Assembly: GCA_021234155.1 (NCBI GenBank)
Contig: JAJEKV010000001.1
Location: 16,313,491 to 16,377,490, forward strand
Length of the DNA: 64,000 nt
DNA from: Isoetes taiwanensis
Taxonomy: Eukaryota; Streptophyta; Lycopodiopsida; Isoetales; Isoetaceae
Reading direction: 5' to 3'
Below the pieces are notes generated by a model that ran no database searches, was not told where the DNA came from, and saw only the letters and a program-made list of their open reading frames with translations. This document shows positions 33,446 to 44,620 of the stretch, piece by piece; positions within the stretch are counted from its first letter, which is position 1, and each line of letters starts with the position of its first letter. A program made the translations under genes and the position numbers.

Positions 33446-33575
33446 CCCCCTACCATATACATACACTGAGTTCTATAAATTCCTTCAAACCCCCTACCAT
33501 ATTTGTACAATGAATTTTGTAAATTCAACCAAACCCCTTACCATATTTTTATAATCAGTTTCATAAATTTAGACC
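33446..33575. repeat. Three degenerate tandem units of about 44 bp
   Basis: Each unit starts ACCCC(C/T)TACCATAT and ends in (T/C)ATAAATT- or GTAAATT-like sequence. Confidence 0.65.
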
Positions 33576-35154
33576 TCATCTATAAGCCGCTACAAGCCCG
33601 TCCACAAGTGTCTTCAATCAAATTGTGTAGGGGTTGTGTATGTCGTTGACTACTTGATTGACTGGGTTGAGTGTCAAGTAGATTTAAGGTTTAACTCGGG
33701 CTTAACTTGGGGACGAAGGACAATCATAACCCTCGAGGTGAAACATATCACGTGAACCATTGGCTTATTTATTGCCTTTTGAATTGGTCAGTTCTTGAAC
33801 CTTAAGGGGAAAGTTAACACATGGTCTCGCACATGGTCAAATAACTTATAGACCAAATAGAAAGTATTCATAGAAATCCAATATTCATATTCGTGACACC
33901 CCAACACCAATTGCATCTATACATTTTTCTAATCCCATTGCAGTCAATTATAAATACATGCTTACAACGGGATTTAGTTAATTATATTCTAGTTCTTCTA
34001 AGGGTTGCACTTGGAACGTTTTTTCAAGATCGAATTTTCACATTTGAATAACAATGGTTTAATTGAACTATTAGTTTGAAGGCCAGAATTCTTAGTCCAT
34101 TGGGAGAGCGATCTTGAGAATGCTTAGCATAGTATGATTTTACAAGTATTCAGCTTTGTTAGATACTAGCTATAAAAAATAAACACTTGATACTACCATT
34201 TGAACTAGTTATAAAAAACAACGTCGACCACGTTTATCTTTATATTGAGACCCCTTTGTAAACAGTGATTTTTGCAAAATATAGATTTTTCAGCATTCCG
34301 GATATTATCAGATCGTGTTCCCCTTCGTTCTCTTAATTGCTCCCCTTTTTCAATTACAGGTTCCGTCTCCAACCTATGTATCTTCCGGAATCATCATCAA
34401 CCTGCTAATTCAATCTTACTATGAATAAAACGACCTGCTATTTTTACCTGTCGGGCAGGCTTCAGAGATACGCACAGATTATTTCTTTTCTTTTTTGTTA
34501 TACCCTAGGTTCACAAGATAATGATTTCTATTGACAACAATGTTATAAAACATAACCATTAACTGCTTAACCATTAACTTCTCAACAAGCTTTTTGAGGG
34601 TTGCCCTATCGAATTGTTGGCCAAGTACCTGAGCCAGTAGTGAGAAGGAAGACAAGCAGGTTGTGCAATAGTGTCCATGTCCTAAGAAATGAGAAAGTAC
34701 TTAAATTTGATAGGTGTTCTAACATAATACAGGATGCCTATGTATATGATACTCTAATCATCATGTTGTCAATTATACCTGCTGTAATTTGTCACATGCA
34801 GACACTGTAATACCTGCTGAATTTTGGTCACATGCCCAGCTGCAGAACTTATACAATTTGCAAACAAACATACAAGTATTTTCTTACAAACTGGAGCCGC
34901 ATGCAGCCATGCTAGGGAAGCTAAAAATCAGCATAACTGTGAAGCTTAGAACCTGCAACTTGAGGAGCAACAACCTGCAAAATGACCAGCAAATGAAAAG
35001 CAAATAAAATTTGATATCATTATAGTAACAAGAATATATCATCGTGAAAACAAACTACCTTTCTTGGTCCTTCAAATCCTTCCAGATCAAAGACATGCCT
35101 ACTGAAGATCCAATCTTTGATTCTGTATCAGGTCGCTAATGCACTGAAGCTCCA
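33576..35154. other. No recognisable gene
   Basis: Short frames only on both strands. No repeats stood out. Confidence 0.35.
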
Positions 35155-35253
35155 AGAGTCATTTATGCACTTCCTCCTCACTTGCTTTGTAACATTACCA
35201 TTCTTTTAATATATTGATGACACAGTAAAAAAAAAAAAAGAGTCATTTATGCA
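35155..35253 (+). mobile_element. 5'-truncated retroposon with 15-bp target-site duplication
   Basis: AGAGTCATTTATGCA occurs at 35155-35169 and 35239-35253. Between them lie 56 bp ending ATATTGATGACACAGT and an A-tract of about 13 (35226-35238). Duplication plus poly(A) identifies target-primed insertion of a LINE or SINE end. Confidence 0.85.
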
Positions 35254-35280
35254 GCAAGTAGGCATATGGAATATTAAGAA

Positions 35281-35530
35281 CAAACTAGTAAACGTGTGCC
35301 AGGCATTGCCGGGCTAATGTCCTAGCTCGTGTTTTTACTTGGCCTTTAACATCCATTTGTGCAACTTTCGACAATATTACAGGTTAATTCTTGCAAAAAG
35401 GCACATGGTTTACTTTTGTGGTTGTGGTTCATCACTCGCATATTTATGGTGACCTCAACATGATCCGAAATATAGGTGTACTTCAAGGAGGCAAAATCTC
35501 CTTCCAAAACAATAATGAGTCCCCAAAATA
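35281..35530 (-). repeat. Inverted duplicate, copy 1
   Basis: The reverse complement matches 38795-39050: shared GAGATTTTGCCTCCTTGA-like text, AAAGTAAACCATGT, AACCTGTA(A/G)TATTGT and GGCACACGTTTACTAGT. A short reading frame (ending MNHNHKSKPCAFLQ) is partly shared, but I cannot name a product. Confidence 0.75.
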
Positions 35531-37239
35531 ATCTCTCACATTTAGAGAATAAGGTAAAGGAATGGCACATAAAGGAAACACCTAGCAAGCTACTATAAAA
35601 CAAAACATAGATGCTCATCTTCAAGTTTACCTTCTGCAGCCATGCAGATACCACAAACTCCTAAGGTAGAAATTCATAAAGGAGAAGCAAACCACACTTT
35701 TAATGCAAGTCTATGCATATCATGATGCCAATGTCAGGAGTTGAGATGCAAGTCTAGCAAATGTATAAAGTGTTGTCCTGCCATTTGTTAGACTTGCATT
35801 GTGTACACAGTTAACAGCGTGCATGATATATTCACTTGGGTAATACCTTAATAGCTGTGAAGGATTTCAATTTTGTTGTTGCAATCATACAACTATCCAA
35901 ACATTTGTCTCAAGCATTGTGTCATAAAAAAAGTGATATTTTTCATAGAGATGTTGGTTGTGATTGAGTTATCTAGCATTAATCCCATCATTGGGACTTG
36001 CCTCTAGTGACTATTGTTGTCCATTTAGAATGTCTTCTAAAAATTGTTATCAAATTGTAAGGGTATGGATATAACAAAAGAGGACTTTGTATCAATGGTA
36101 TTTGTTGCATGTCCAGAGCCACCATGGATTCATTTGAAGTTCAAGTTGACAATGAAATGCCTTCCTTCAATTTCAACTCAAGTCAACATTTTCATGTCTT
36201 GCAAGCAACTGGTGATATACTAATTCACGCATGCTACTAATGCCATTCCTTATACCTTTATCCTCTAAACTTGGATCCATAGTGCATTACGTTCAAGCAT
36301 ATAAAGGGAATGTGATGAAGATGCTAGATGCATGCAGCTGAAAAACCCAACACAAATCCTACAGCATGAAAAATCACTAAAAAACACGGCCATTTAGTTT
36401 TGTTCTTCTCTGCTCGCTCGGCCATAAGATTCTTCGCCAGAAGGCCCTTCCTAACCTTACCTCTTCCTTAATCTCCTCCACTGTTATTTCCCCTCCTCAC
36501 AGAAAAAATCAGGGCCATATTCATGGCTATAGCATGTGGATTGTATACCGACTTTCATTTTCTACACTCAAGCAAAGAAAAGCAAAAACCGGGCAAAAAA
36601 TTAAGAGCCTAAGTTTAATACACTCACCTCCTTCAACTGCTCTGCTTCAAAGGAATGAACAGAGCTTTTTAGCCCTCAATCTAGCTGGAGGCACTCTTGT
36701 TTCAACCTCAAAAAAGTGTGGCCGGAAGAAAATGATGCATTGCGGTATTCTGATTCAAATAAAATGGATCTGCTGATTTTAGGCATAAAGAATGAGATCC
36801 GTTCAAACAGGACAAAAGCGGATGAAGAACTTAAAATAGACGATCCATCTGGGCCAAAATGTGGATTTATCAGAGAATGAACATCAGATAAAGAGTTTGG
36901 TTCATGATCTTAAGCAACTGTGCGAGATTTTGGTGGAATCCATAATAAAAACGCATGCACTGTCTAAAAACAAAGATCAGAGTGGGCCAAAGCAGATTAC
37001 TCACGCACATCCATCGCAGCCCTTGTTAATCCATTGTAAATCCGTTGCAGAGCTTTATTCAGAGCCTCTGCTGTGCTGGAAGTGGCTGAAATTTGTCAAG
37101 AATTAGACTTGAAAATGGATTTGAAGAGCTGGGAATAGGATTATTTATGTCCATCTGACACCCAATGTAACAAAATTTGATGCCGGAATTTGATGCCTGA
37201 ATGCTTCAAATAAAAAACTCAACCTGTTCCACCTGATTC
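35531..37239. other. No recognisable gene
   Basis: Short frames (for example 80 codons at 36534 and 81 codons at 36861, plus strand) match nothing I know. Confidence 0.35.
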
Positions 37240-37715
37240 TTGACGGACCGCCGTATTTAGAGTCCGGGATGTGGTATTTCCGGACTTTTTTTTGTGGTAT
37301 TTCCGGCCACCCGTTATCAGCCACTGTAACTTCACAGTTTCAAGCCCAGAATCAACTGTTTTTGGGCATTTTTGGATCAATCTGGCTCGATCTGGGCTCA
37401 AATCGCTTCCTCTCTTCATCAAACTAACGTTAAAGAGGCAGACAAAGTGATTAGAAGGGCTTTTGAAGCAGTTCAAGCCGTCCACGGAGCTGCAAGAACG
37501 ATCCGACCAAAGATTTCAGCTCCGCCGCGCAGTTTCGCGCTTGGTTTTTGGCCAGAGATACCACTTTTTGGCCGGAAATACCAACCTTTTGGCCGGAAAT
37601 ACCACATTTTTTGGTCGGAAATACCACCTGGCTGATAACGGATGTCCAGAAATACCATCAAGAAAGTCCAGAAATACCACATCCCGGACTCTAAATACGG
37701 ATGTCCTTGACGGAC
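37240..37715. mobile_element. MITE with long inverted termini and 9-bp flanking repeat
   Basis: Element about 37249-37706. About 70 bp at each end are inverse copies (left CCGTATTTAGAGTCCGGGAT, then GTGGTATTTCCGGAC, ending CCGTTATCAGCC). TTGACGGAC flanks both sides (37240-37248 and 37707-37715). Internal GGCCGGAAATACCA motifs repeat at 37560-37625. Long TIRs and a 9-bp duplication point to a Mutator-like origin. No transposase. Confidence 0.8.
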
Positions 37716-38085
37716 GTGTCCAGATATAAAGCTCCAATCTTCAGCCGATTTTTTGTCTCTTGCAGATGGATTTGCATGTTTTGATAAGAAGAAAAGAAAG
37801 TTCAAGGCATGAGAACAAATAAAATAGAAAGAGATCTACCTGCACCCAGTGGTTCCAAGGCATACCGATCTTATGAAACTGAACCGTAAGATGGACTGGA
37901 GCTTAAACCTGACTTCGGAAATCTTGAAAAAAAAGAATAAAATACTCAAGCTTCCTGCCCTGCATCTCCAAGCTCCACACCCAATGCCCTCTTTAAGCTC
38001 CAAGCCTGCGCTCTTACCCAGCCGGTCCATCTAGCAGCCGAGCTCAGCTGGGGCTCCACGGATACGGCCGGTTTGTGGAGCGGCT
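37716..38085. other. Spacer before a coding-like fragment
   Basis: Contains a TATA-like GATATAAAG near 37724. Nothing else recognised. Confidence 0.3.
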
Positions 38086-38383
38086 ATGGCGGATTCGCTA
38101 CTTCGTAAAGCGATGCTTGAAGAACAGAGCAAGAAGAACGATTTGCCCCTAAACTTAAAACCCTAAGGGACGCTTCACATGTCACCGGCAAAAACTTGCC
38201 GGACGTCAAGCCGTTGGAGACGCTCAGCTGTAAACTGCTCCAGCAGTTCGGGACGAACGACTCAGACGTCGAACCGGCCGTCTCAAATGAACTGCATGTG
38301 AATACAGAAAAATTTACATGTGAGGCTGCGACTTGCATTGGCTTGCGTTGTCGTAACGTCGATCCAACCCAACCACTGCCATA
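38086..38383 (+). pseudogene. Coding-like fragment of unknown family
   Basis: ATG at 38086 begins MADSLLRKAMLEEQ. After an apparent one-base shift the next frame reads EERFAPKLKTLRDASHVTG, then KNLPDVKPLETLSCKLLQQF and GTNDSDVEPAVSNEL, to a stop near 38383. Composition and codon-like regularity look like a real first exon, but I do not recognise the protein. The frame as read is broken, so it is a decayed exon, a captured gene fragment, or contains a sequencing error. Confidence 0.35.
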
Positions 38384-38794
38384 ATCACACCGAGATCCAT
38401 TGCTCCCGAGAAATCTGCCATTTCAAAAAAAAAAAAAAAAATCCACTCCTTGCAACCGAACGGGAGAGTTTGCCGGAAGAAAGGGAATATTGCCCGGAAA
38501 TAGCTTTTTGGGTTCCAAAAGTCACACCCTGAAAAGGGCACACCGGCATCAGCAAAGAAACCCAAAAAGTTTTTGGATCTGAAGACCATTTTGTGCAACA
38601 GATTTAACTTTGTAGACAATTAGAATTATAGTTTACAACTTTGCATTTGAACAATTGAATAACACTTAAATCTTGAGAGTTAACGATATTTAATGTATCC
38701 AAACGTAAAAGTTGGGAGCGCACCATATAGAAAAACATGGTTGGCAATGTGGAGCAATCACTACTGCTGTGTAAAAAACTGGAGGATTCATTGT

Positions 38795-39050
38795 TGTTTT
38801 GGGAGGAGATTTTTGCCTCCTTGAGCTACATCTATATAAACACTACAAATATACGAGTGATGAATCACAATTACAAAAGTAAACCATGTCCGTTCTTGCA
38901 AGCATCAACCTGTAGTATTGTTGGAAGTTGCAAAATGGCCAACTAAGAACACAAGCAGGACATTAGCCCGGCAACGCCACACAAGCCAGGACATTAGCTC
39001 GGCAACGCCAGGCACACGTTTACTAGTGGAATATTAAGAACAAATTAATC
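38795..39050 (+). repeat. Inverted duplicate, copy 2
   Basis: Partner of 35281-35530. Contains an extra local duplication of CAGGACATTAGC(C/T)CGGCAACGCCA (about 38956 and 38988) absent from copy 1. Confidence 0.75.
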
Positions 39051-39821
39051 AAGTGTCCTCTCTTACTAATGATATTCATGGGCCCTTGAGTTATTAACTA
39101 AGGGTGAACCAACCTACATAAGAATCAGCATGCACTAGCCATACTAGAATCAACCACGGTCTGTTCAATATTTCATAAATCCTATCAAGTCCTAGATCAA
39201 GACATGTAGAGGCCAGTAGACAATGATCTATAATATAGATGAAATAGAATCCAATGTAATTATATTGAACATGCTACAAGCCTGCATGTCTAAAACCAAA
39301 GCTAAGATACTAGCTTAAGTTGCGACAGGGCATACTTAATCCAGAAGCAATATCTAATTCATCCTGTGGCTTTAATTTCCATACAATATCAGCATTATAT
39401 AAGACACAAAGGTGGTCTCTAATATCTGATAAAAGTCTGCTCAATGATATTTCTTAAGAGGTCTTACATTTTTAGACAAAAAAGCCATAAATGCTTCAAT
39501 ATTTTGTGTTCTTCAGAGTTTAAATCTTTAGCACTTTTAAAGCACGCAGACAGCCATCCTTCACTAAAGTTTAAGGCGGATCATTTCATCATATCCTATA
39601 GCTAACATAATAAAGAGTGTACAGGCAAAGACAATGCAAGAGAAAATGCCCTAGTTGAGATATCCTTGATCGTTTACAAGCAATTCTTGGAGCAGCACAT
39701 CCATCCTCCAGAATATCACTTGTATGTCATTTCCAATATCTTAAAAACACAAAAAGACTGTAGACATCGTACTACAAATTGCAAAAGCTATGAAGCAGAC
39801 CTGCATGACTAGCAGACCTGC
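39051..39821. other. No recognisable gene
   Basis: AT-rich, short frames only. Confidence 0.35.
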
Positions 39822-40175
39822 ATGACTAGATGCAAAAAGAACCTGCATGACCTGCCATACATATTCACAAGTGCAATCCCAACATTCAGCTACTCTGATT
39901 CAAAACCACAGCTTAGCACTTCAGTCTGTATTTCTTCACCACTTTGCAAGGCTGCAAGGCCAGAGCAGGCATCAAGAGAGCTTACAAAGCTAAACTTATC
40001 AGGCTTCAGCTCGGTAGCGTGCATTTCTTGAAATAATTGAAGGCATTCTTTGCCACAGTCATTTTGTGCATAGGCAACCATGATGGCATTGTATGCAAAT
40101 ACATTCTTGGAACGAATATTATCGAATACCATACATGTTTACAACGGCAGTCTTAACAACAACATCTGTATCAAA
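39822..40175 (-). pseudogene. Pentatricopeptide repeat (PPR) protein fragment
   Basis: The minus strand encodes a plant PPR signature: VFDNIRSKNVFAYNAIMVAY, AQNDCGKECLQLFQEM, then LKPDKFSFVSSLDACSGLAA and LQSGEEIQTEVLSCGFESE. Upstream of the ATG the frame reads VVKTAVVNMY, but the dozen or so residues that normally link NMY to VFD are missing. Downstream a stop follows GFESE, after which LNVGIALVNMYGR reads on. Deletion plus stop make this a pseudogene fragment covering about two repeats. PPR proteins bind organellar RNA; the P-L-S type with VFD(N/E)I motifs is typical of land plants. Confidence 0.85.
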
Positions 40176-40416
40176 TAGACTATCTAAGCTACAAGCATGA
40201 ATACAAATTGGCCATTTGACAGGATTATGAGAAACGCTGGCCTACTGCAGAGACTTCTTCCAGCCAGCAAAATATACAAATTCTTAACAAACAAGAAATT
40301 TAAAACTCAGAAAGTTTTGACACATCAGCCATTAAAACTCCAACAACAAATTATATTAAAACTCCAACATATAAAGTATCATGCTTCATATAAAAAGAGA
40401 GAAAGAGAGGGTTTAC

Positions 40417-41499
40417 CACTTGGTGGAAAAAGTTTTAAACCCCTTGAGCAAATGTCACAGGTGATGAGGATCTTCTTGAGGTTGCTGTAGTCTCCAACAG
40501 ATGGGGTGTATAGCGAGAATGAAGTGCCATTTTCCATTGACCATTTCGCAAGCTCACCCTCCATCAAGTCTTGAACTCTTTTTTTATTGGCTACCAATGC
40601 AAGTTGTTCACGTTCTTCTGTGCATCCAATCAATAGGAAATAGTTAAGAAATAGAATGTTGTGGAGCAAATAGTTCCTAAAATTTACAATTTTTATTTCC
40701 AACAGTGAGCTGAACAATCCAAAAAAAATACTGACCTGCACCGAGGGCACCGAGACTTTCATCTTCTTTCACCCTAGCAAAATATTTGTCCAGATGGGCC
40801 TTGGTTTTGCAATGCGAAGAAAGGAAGTTATACCACATATCTTCACTACCTGTTCCGTATGTACTATTACATTCACGACAAAATATTTTGAATCTGGCTT
40901 TCCCATCCTCATCGCATGAAGTGAGCTCAAACTTATCATGCCTGTTGATTGCCGCAAGTTTGCACTTTGCATTATCTAGACGTCGTCTTTGAGCTGCTAT
41001 TTCTCCAGGTTTTGCAAGCTTTGATTGCATCATAGTGACCTCTCTAGAGCCATCACTGAAAGTTGTAATCGAGTGTATTAATAGTCATGGCTGCAATGAA
41101 ATGAGGAAAAGCAAATATATTATGAATATGAGTTCTATACCTTGTATATGTTTCTGTCGTGCTTTTCGAAGAATTTGTTATCACAACATCAATTCCAGTT
41201 TCAATCCAAGGTTTCTTGGCAAGTGGCTGAGCATATTCATCCAAAGTTTCTATAGCATTGGGGATATCACATTCATTGATTGCTTCATATACGGGTTCAC
41301 ATACAGCTTGCGTCAATACCTGGTTATTTGAAAATGCAACTTCAACTGTATTTTCACGACAAAAATGCCTCTCTTCCTGCCTTCGTGAAATGGGGATGCG
41401 TCGTAAACCCAAGAAACAAAAGTTTTTGCCCTTCAAGGCATCTAACTCATCTACTTCTATCTCTCTTCGAACAACACTGTAACTACAGTTTGTGGGCAA
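40417..41499 (-). CDS. Spliced gene with C2H2/BED-like zinc finger, family unknown
   Basis: Three minus-strand exons join in frame: 41499-41141 (upstream limit uncertain), 41055-40736 and 40617-40417. Introns are 41140-41056 (85 bp, donor GTATAG, acceptor TTTCAG) and 40735-40618 (118 bp, donor GTCAGT, acceptor GCACAG). Exon 3 ends at a further donor GTAAAC, so more exons may follow. Exon 2 carries FCRECNSTYG followed 18 residues later by H-x5-H (C-x2-C-x18-H-x5-H), a C2H2 or BED-like finger inside a basic, helical region (LDNAKCKLAAINRH). Exon 1 is acidic; exon 3 contains ALVANKKRVQDLMEGELAKW. BED-like fingers occur in transposase-derived and host DNA-binding proteins. Continuous frame over two introns argues for a real gene or very recent relic. 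A PPR fragment lies just downstream. Confidence 0.55.
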
Positions 41500-42138
41500 T
41501 GCACATACCCGATCTCAGTCTTCTCTAGCAAAATGAACAGTGGCCTTACTGTATCTTCTTGTGCCATGCCAAATGCCGACCAAATGAGATTTATTTGGAG
41601 CACCACTGGAAGAAGTGAATACTGCCAAACCCCTGCCAAACCAAATGACCGGAATACTGCAACTTAATACCGATGATTTCAAGTGAATACTGCAACTGAG
41701 ACTGGAAAAGACGCCTAATGCTAGATGTCGGAAAGTTCCCAGGAGCTCTCGAATGCCAGAACCTCAATGATACTCCGGTGATACTGCAGACCGCCCGAGA
41801 TCGGGAGCCCCTCGACGTTTACTTCACCCAAAAACAAAAAAATACAAAAGCATACCCCTAATGTATACGAAAATATGGGGGTAGACCATTGCATCCTACC
41901 CCCTAACGTACCTAGACATTTTTGGACCCCTATGTCATCTGTACATATACGTATGTAAATACCTTGAATTAAATCCCCTTCCGTACACACACGTATTTTA
42001 TACGGTCCCATTGTGTGCACCTCCTGGGGGAGGAAGGAGAACTGCCCCAAAGAGACAGCCCCAAAGAGAACTGCCCCCTCGACACTCCACAATAAACTCA
42101 CAGAAAAAGTACAACTTTACTGCTGTACAAACCAACCA
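41500..42138. other. No clear gene
   Basis: A minus-strand frame at 41457-41639 could be an upstream exon of the finger gene but is not recognisable. (G)GAATACTGC(A/C) recurs at 41622, 41652 and 41684. Confidence 0.3.
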
Positions 42139-43056
42139 TCACCATCTACAACACCCAAAAAGTCCCGCCAAATGGCAAACTTTCGCTCTACAAATCCCGG
42201 GAACACCAGAAAGCTTTGAAATAGCTTGTACCTGAGTCGAGGAATCAGAGAGGCTGCAGGTTGCTAAATCCTCTGAAAGATCCACAACCGCCGCCGCTTC
42301 CAAATCAGCCACACCAACCAAGCCACGCACAGATGCAAGGCTTGCTGCAGCAAGAGCGGCCAAGCACCAGGATACACATGAAGCAGCAACTGCTGGCTAG
42401 TCAATCTAACCTGAAACAGAGCCATGACCCAATCCCAGGCAGGCTGCAAGTGAGGGCATAAAATCCAGACAATGCTCCACAGTCTCACGATGAAGGCCAC
42501 AACAAGGGCAGAGAGGGCTCACACCCGGCCTAAACTGACTCACAAGGGCATTCACCCTGATACAATGGTGCACCACCTGCCACAGAAGCACCCTAACCTT
42601 CAGTGGGGGAAGTGAGCTCCATGTTCACGTCCAAACCGAGCGCCATCGAGAACCCGGAAGCTGCAGAGACCACTTGCCTGAAGGGGGCAGAGTGTCATGA
42701 ATAGCTAGCACCCGGTAACAAGACCGCACAAAACAAGAAGACACAACATCCGGATGAACCTTCCAAACCTGCACCACCACATCATCCTGAGGGACTATAG
42801 GTATGTGTAGCGGAATACTCCCCGCCACTTGTTTCCAGATAGCCCGGTCACTGCCCCTCAGGCGAAAGCGAGCTCGAAAGAACTCCCACGAAGCTAGCTG
42901 ACCACCCCAATACCAATCCTCCAAGGTGAGCACAGCAGCTCGCCTCCAATGGGCCTGCATCCGAGCATGCACAGTGGCAGCCCACAAACTAAGAGCGAGC
43001 ACTAAGACAAAGAAGAACGTCAGACGCCAGGCATCCACGCGACACACCAAGTGCAA
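42139..43056 (-). mobile_element. LINE copy J, C-terminal ORF2 remnant
   Basis: The minus strand reads through zf-RVT in two frames: LASWEFFRARFRLRG, SCYRVLAIHDTLPPSGKWSL and SRWRSVWT (42625-43056), then LLWQVVHHCIRVNALVSQF and GVSPLCPCCGLHRETVEHCL (42406-42591; CPCC then HCL zinc ligands), then a tail with WLVWLIWKRRRLWIF in a third frame. The Cys/His layout and the trailing W-x-IW-K are typical of LINE ORF2 ends. Frames are broken. Its 5' side merges with a Q repeat. Confidence 0.75.
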
Positions 43057-43335
43057 GCACTACTAGACGGGGGGTGGGAGGAGGAACCAACTCACGGGGA
43101 GGGTTACAAGATAAGCATAAGCACACACTCACCCTCCAAACATAGGATCTCAAGCATCCAAGAAGAAATCAAGACAGACCCTCAGGACGCTAGATGGGTA
43201 TAAGATATAATCATTCTCGGACCACATCGGACCCTAATGGTCCCAAGAGAGCCCCCAAACAGGGGCCAAAGGAGGTGGGACCATCCCCCTTTGAGAGCTA
43301 AGTCACCAAGCAAAGACCAAGGGCCACGCCATATA
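43009..43335. repeat. Repeat Q, partial copy (Q2)
   Basis: GAAGAACGTCAGACGCCAGG and ATCCACGCGACACACCAAGT match 56066-56110 exactly over about 48 bp. The right end ACCACATCGGACCCTAATGG matches the Q terminus. The Q left end is replaced by LINE J coding sequence. Confidence 0.8.
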
Positions 43336-43396
43336 GCCCCTCCATCCCTTAGGGAGGGAGGGAGTTACATGTTAAAAGACAAGAGCTCAAGGAACA

Positions 43397-43562
<166 letters not shown>

Positions 43563-43585
43563 TTTTGAGCTAGGATGGAGGAGGA

Positions 43586-43732
43586 GACGAGACCATAGGA
43601 GTGGGGCTTCGGGCTAGGACGGAGAGCCACAAAAACCCCAGGCTAGGAAGGAGAGAGAGAGACAAAAACGGGGTGGGTTGGGGGGATGAGAGGGCAAAAA
43701 GAAGGGGACGAGACCATAGGAGTGGGGCTTCG
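43586..43732. repeat. 26-bp direct repeat pair
   Basis: GACGAGACCATAGGAGTGGG plus GCTTCG occurs identically at 43586-43611 and 43707-43732, 121 bp apart. The second copy leads into CTTCGTACCACC, similar to the CTTCGTACCTCC landmark of the Q-distal segment. Confidence 0.85.
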
Positions 43733-43949
43733 TACCACCAACTCCTACTTCTGATAGAAAAATACAAAAAAACTCCCTACATAGCAAGGGGGCTCGAACT
43801 CCAATCCTCGTGGCTACTAGGGAGGGCCCTTACCATGAAACCCGATCCTTGGATTACAAACTTCTCTCCAAGGGAAGACTAATAGCCACATGCCCTTGAG
43901 GACCATAGGCAGGAAAAAAAGATAATTTATTTTTATTTTTTTTATTTTT

Positions 43950-44400
43950 TATTTATTTTGCTCGAACCTTTGACCTTGGCGATACCAGAATATATTCTTT
44001 CCAATATGCCCTGTTTTTCTGATATGAGCATTTTCTTCAGCATAATAGGGTGCTTGGGAATAGAGACAAGGGGCAAAAAGTGTTTCTGGCCAGCCTCGAA
44101 CCATGGAGCTTGCCTAAGCCAGCCCCTATTTTTCCCAGGCTGTCCCATTTTTCCAAGCTATCCCACTTTCCTGTTTTGGATCCCTTCTTCAACATAATAG
44201 GTGGCTTAAACTTGGGAGTAAAAGGGCCAAACCTATTAATGCCCAACCTCGAACCTTGGCCTTGGCTGTGCTAGTCACTAATCCTTCCAAGAACCTCTGC
44301 TCTTCCTATTTGTGTGTCTTTTACTTCAAGCAGGGTTTAAGTTTGAGAACAAGGGATTAAAATGTTTATGACCAGTTTCGAACCTTCGACTTGCTGCGAC
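43950..44400. repeat. Degenerate tandem array, about 130-150 bp period
   Basis: CTCGAACC(T/A)(T/A)(T/G)G or TTCGAACCTTCG recurs near 43960, 44095, 44248 and 44377, preceded in three units by AGGGG/GGGATTAAAA-like and CATAATAGG(G/T) text. The motif's complement resembles a Pol III B box, but no tRNA fold is seen. Confidence 0.55.
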
Positions 44401-44539
44401 CTGGTATGACCATGAGCTTCTTATAACCACACTGTACTTCAAGCGACAAGAGGATTAATGCCAATTAGTCTGTTAAGATCTGCTGGAGCATACAGTCTGG
44501 CCACAGCCATGCAGTGCTCGACATGCAGGTGGGACATGC

Positions 44540-44620
44540 AAATAGGTTTGCTCCACGTGTCCCGCATGTTAGCGCATGCTCTGATTGGTGCATATAAGCC
44601 CCCTAACCACGTGGGTGCGA
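44540..44620 (+). promoter_or_regulatory. Possible orphan promoter
   Basis: CCACGTGT (G-box core CACGTG), CTGATTGG (inverted CCAAT) and GCATATAAG (TATA-like) occur in order within about 60 bp. No convincing downstream gene before the LINE end at about 44800. Confidence 0.3.

Noticed and set aside
43785-43835. Possible tRNA on the minus strand (GGAGTTCGAGCCCCC B-box-like)
   Set aside because: No acceptor stem or anticodon arm could be drawn.
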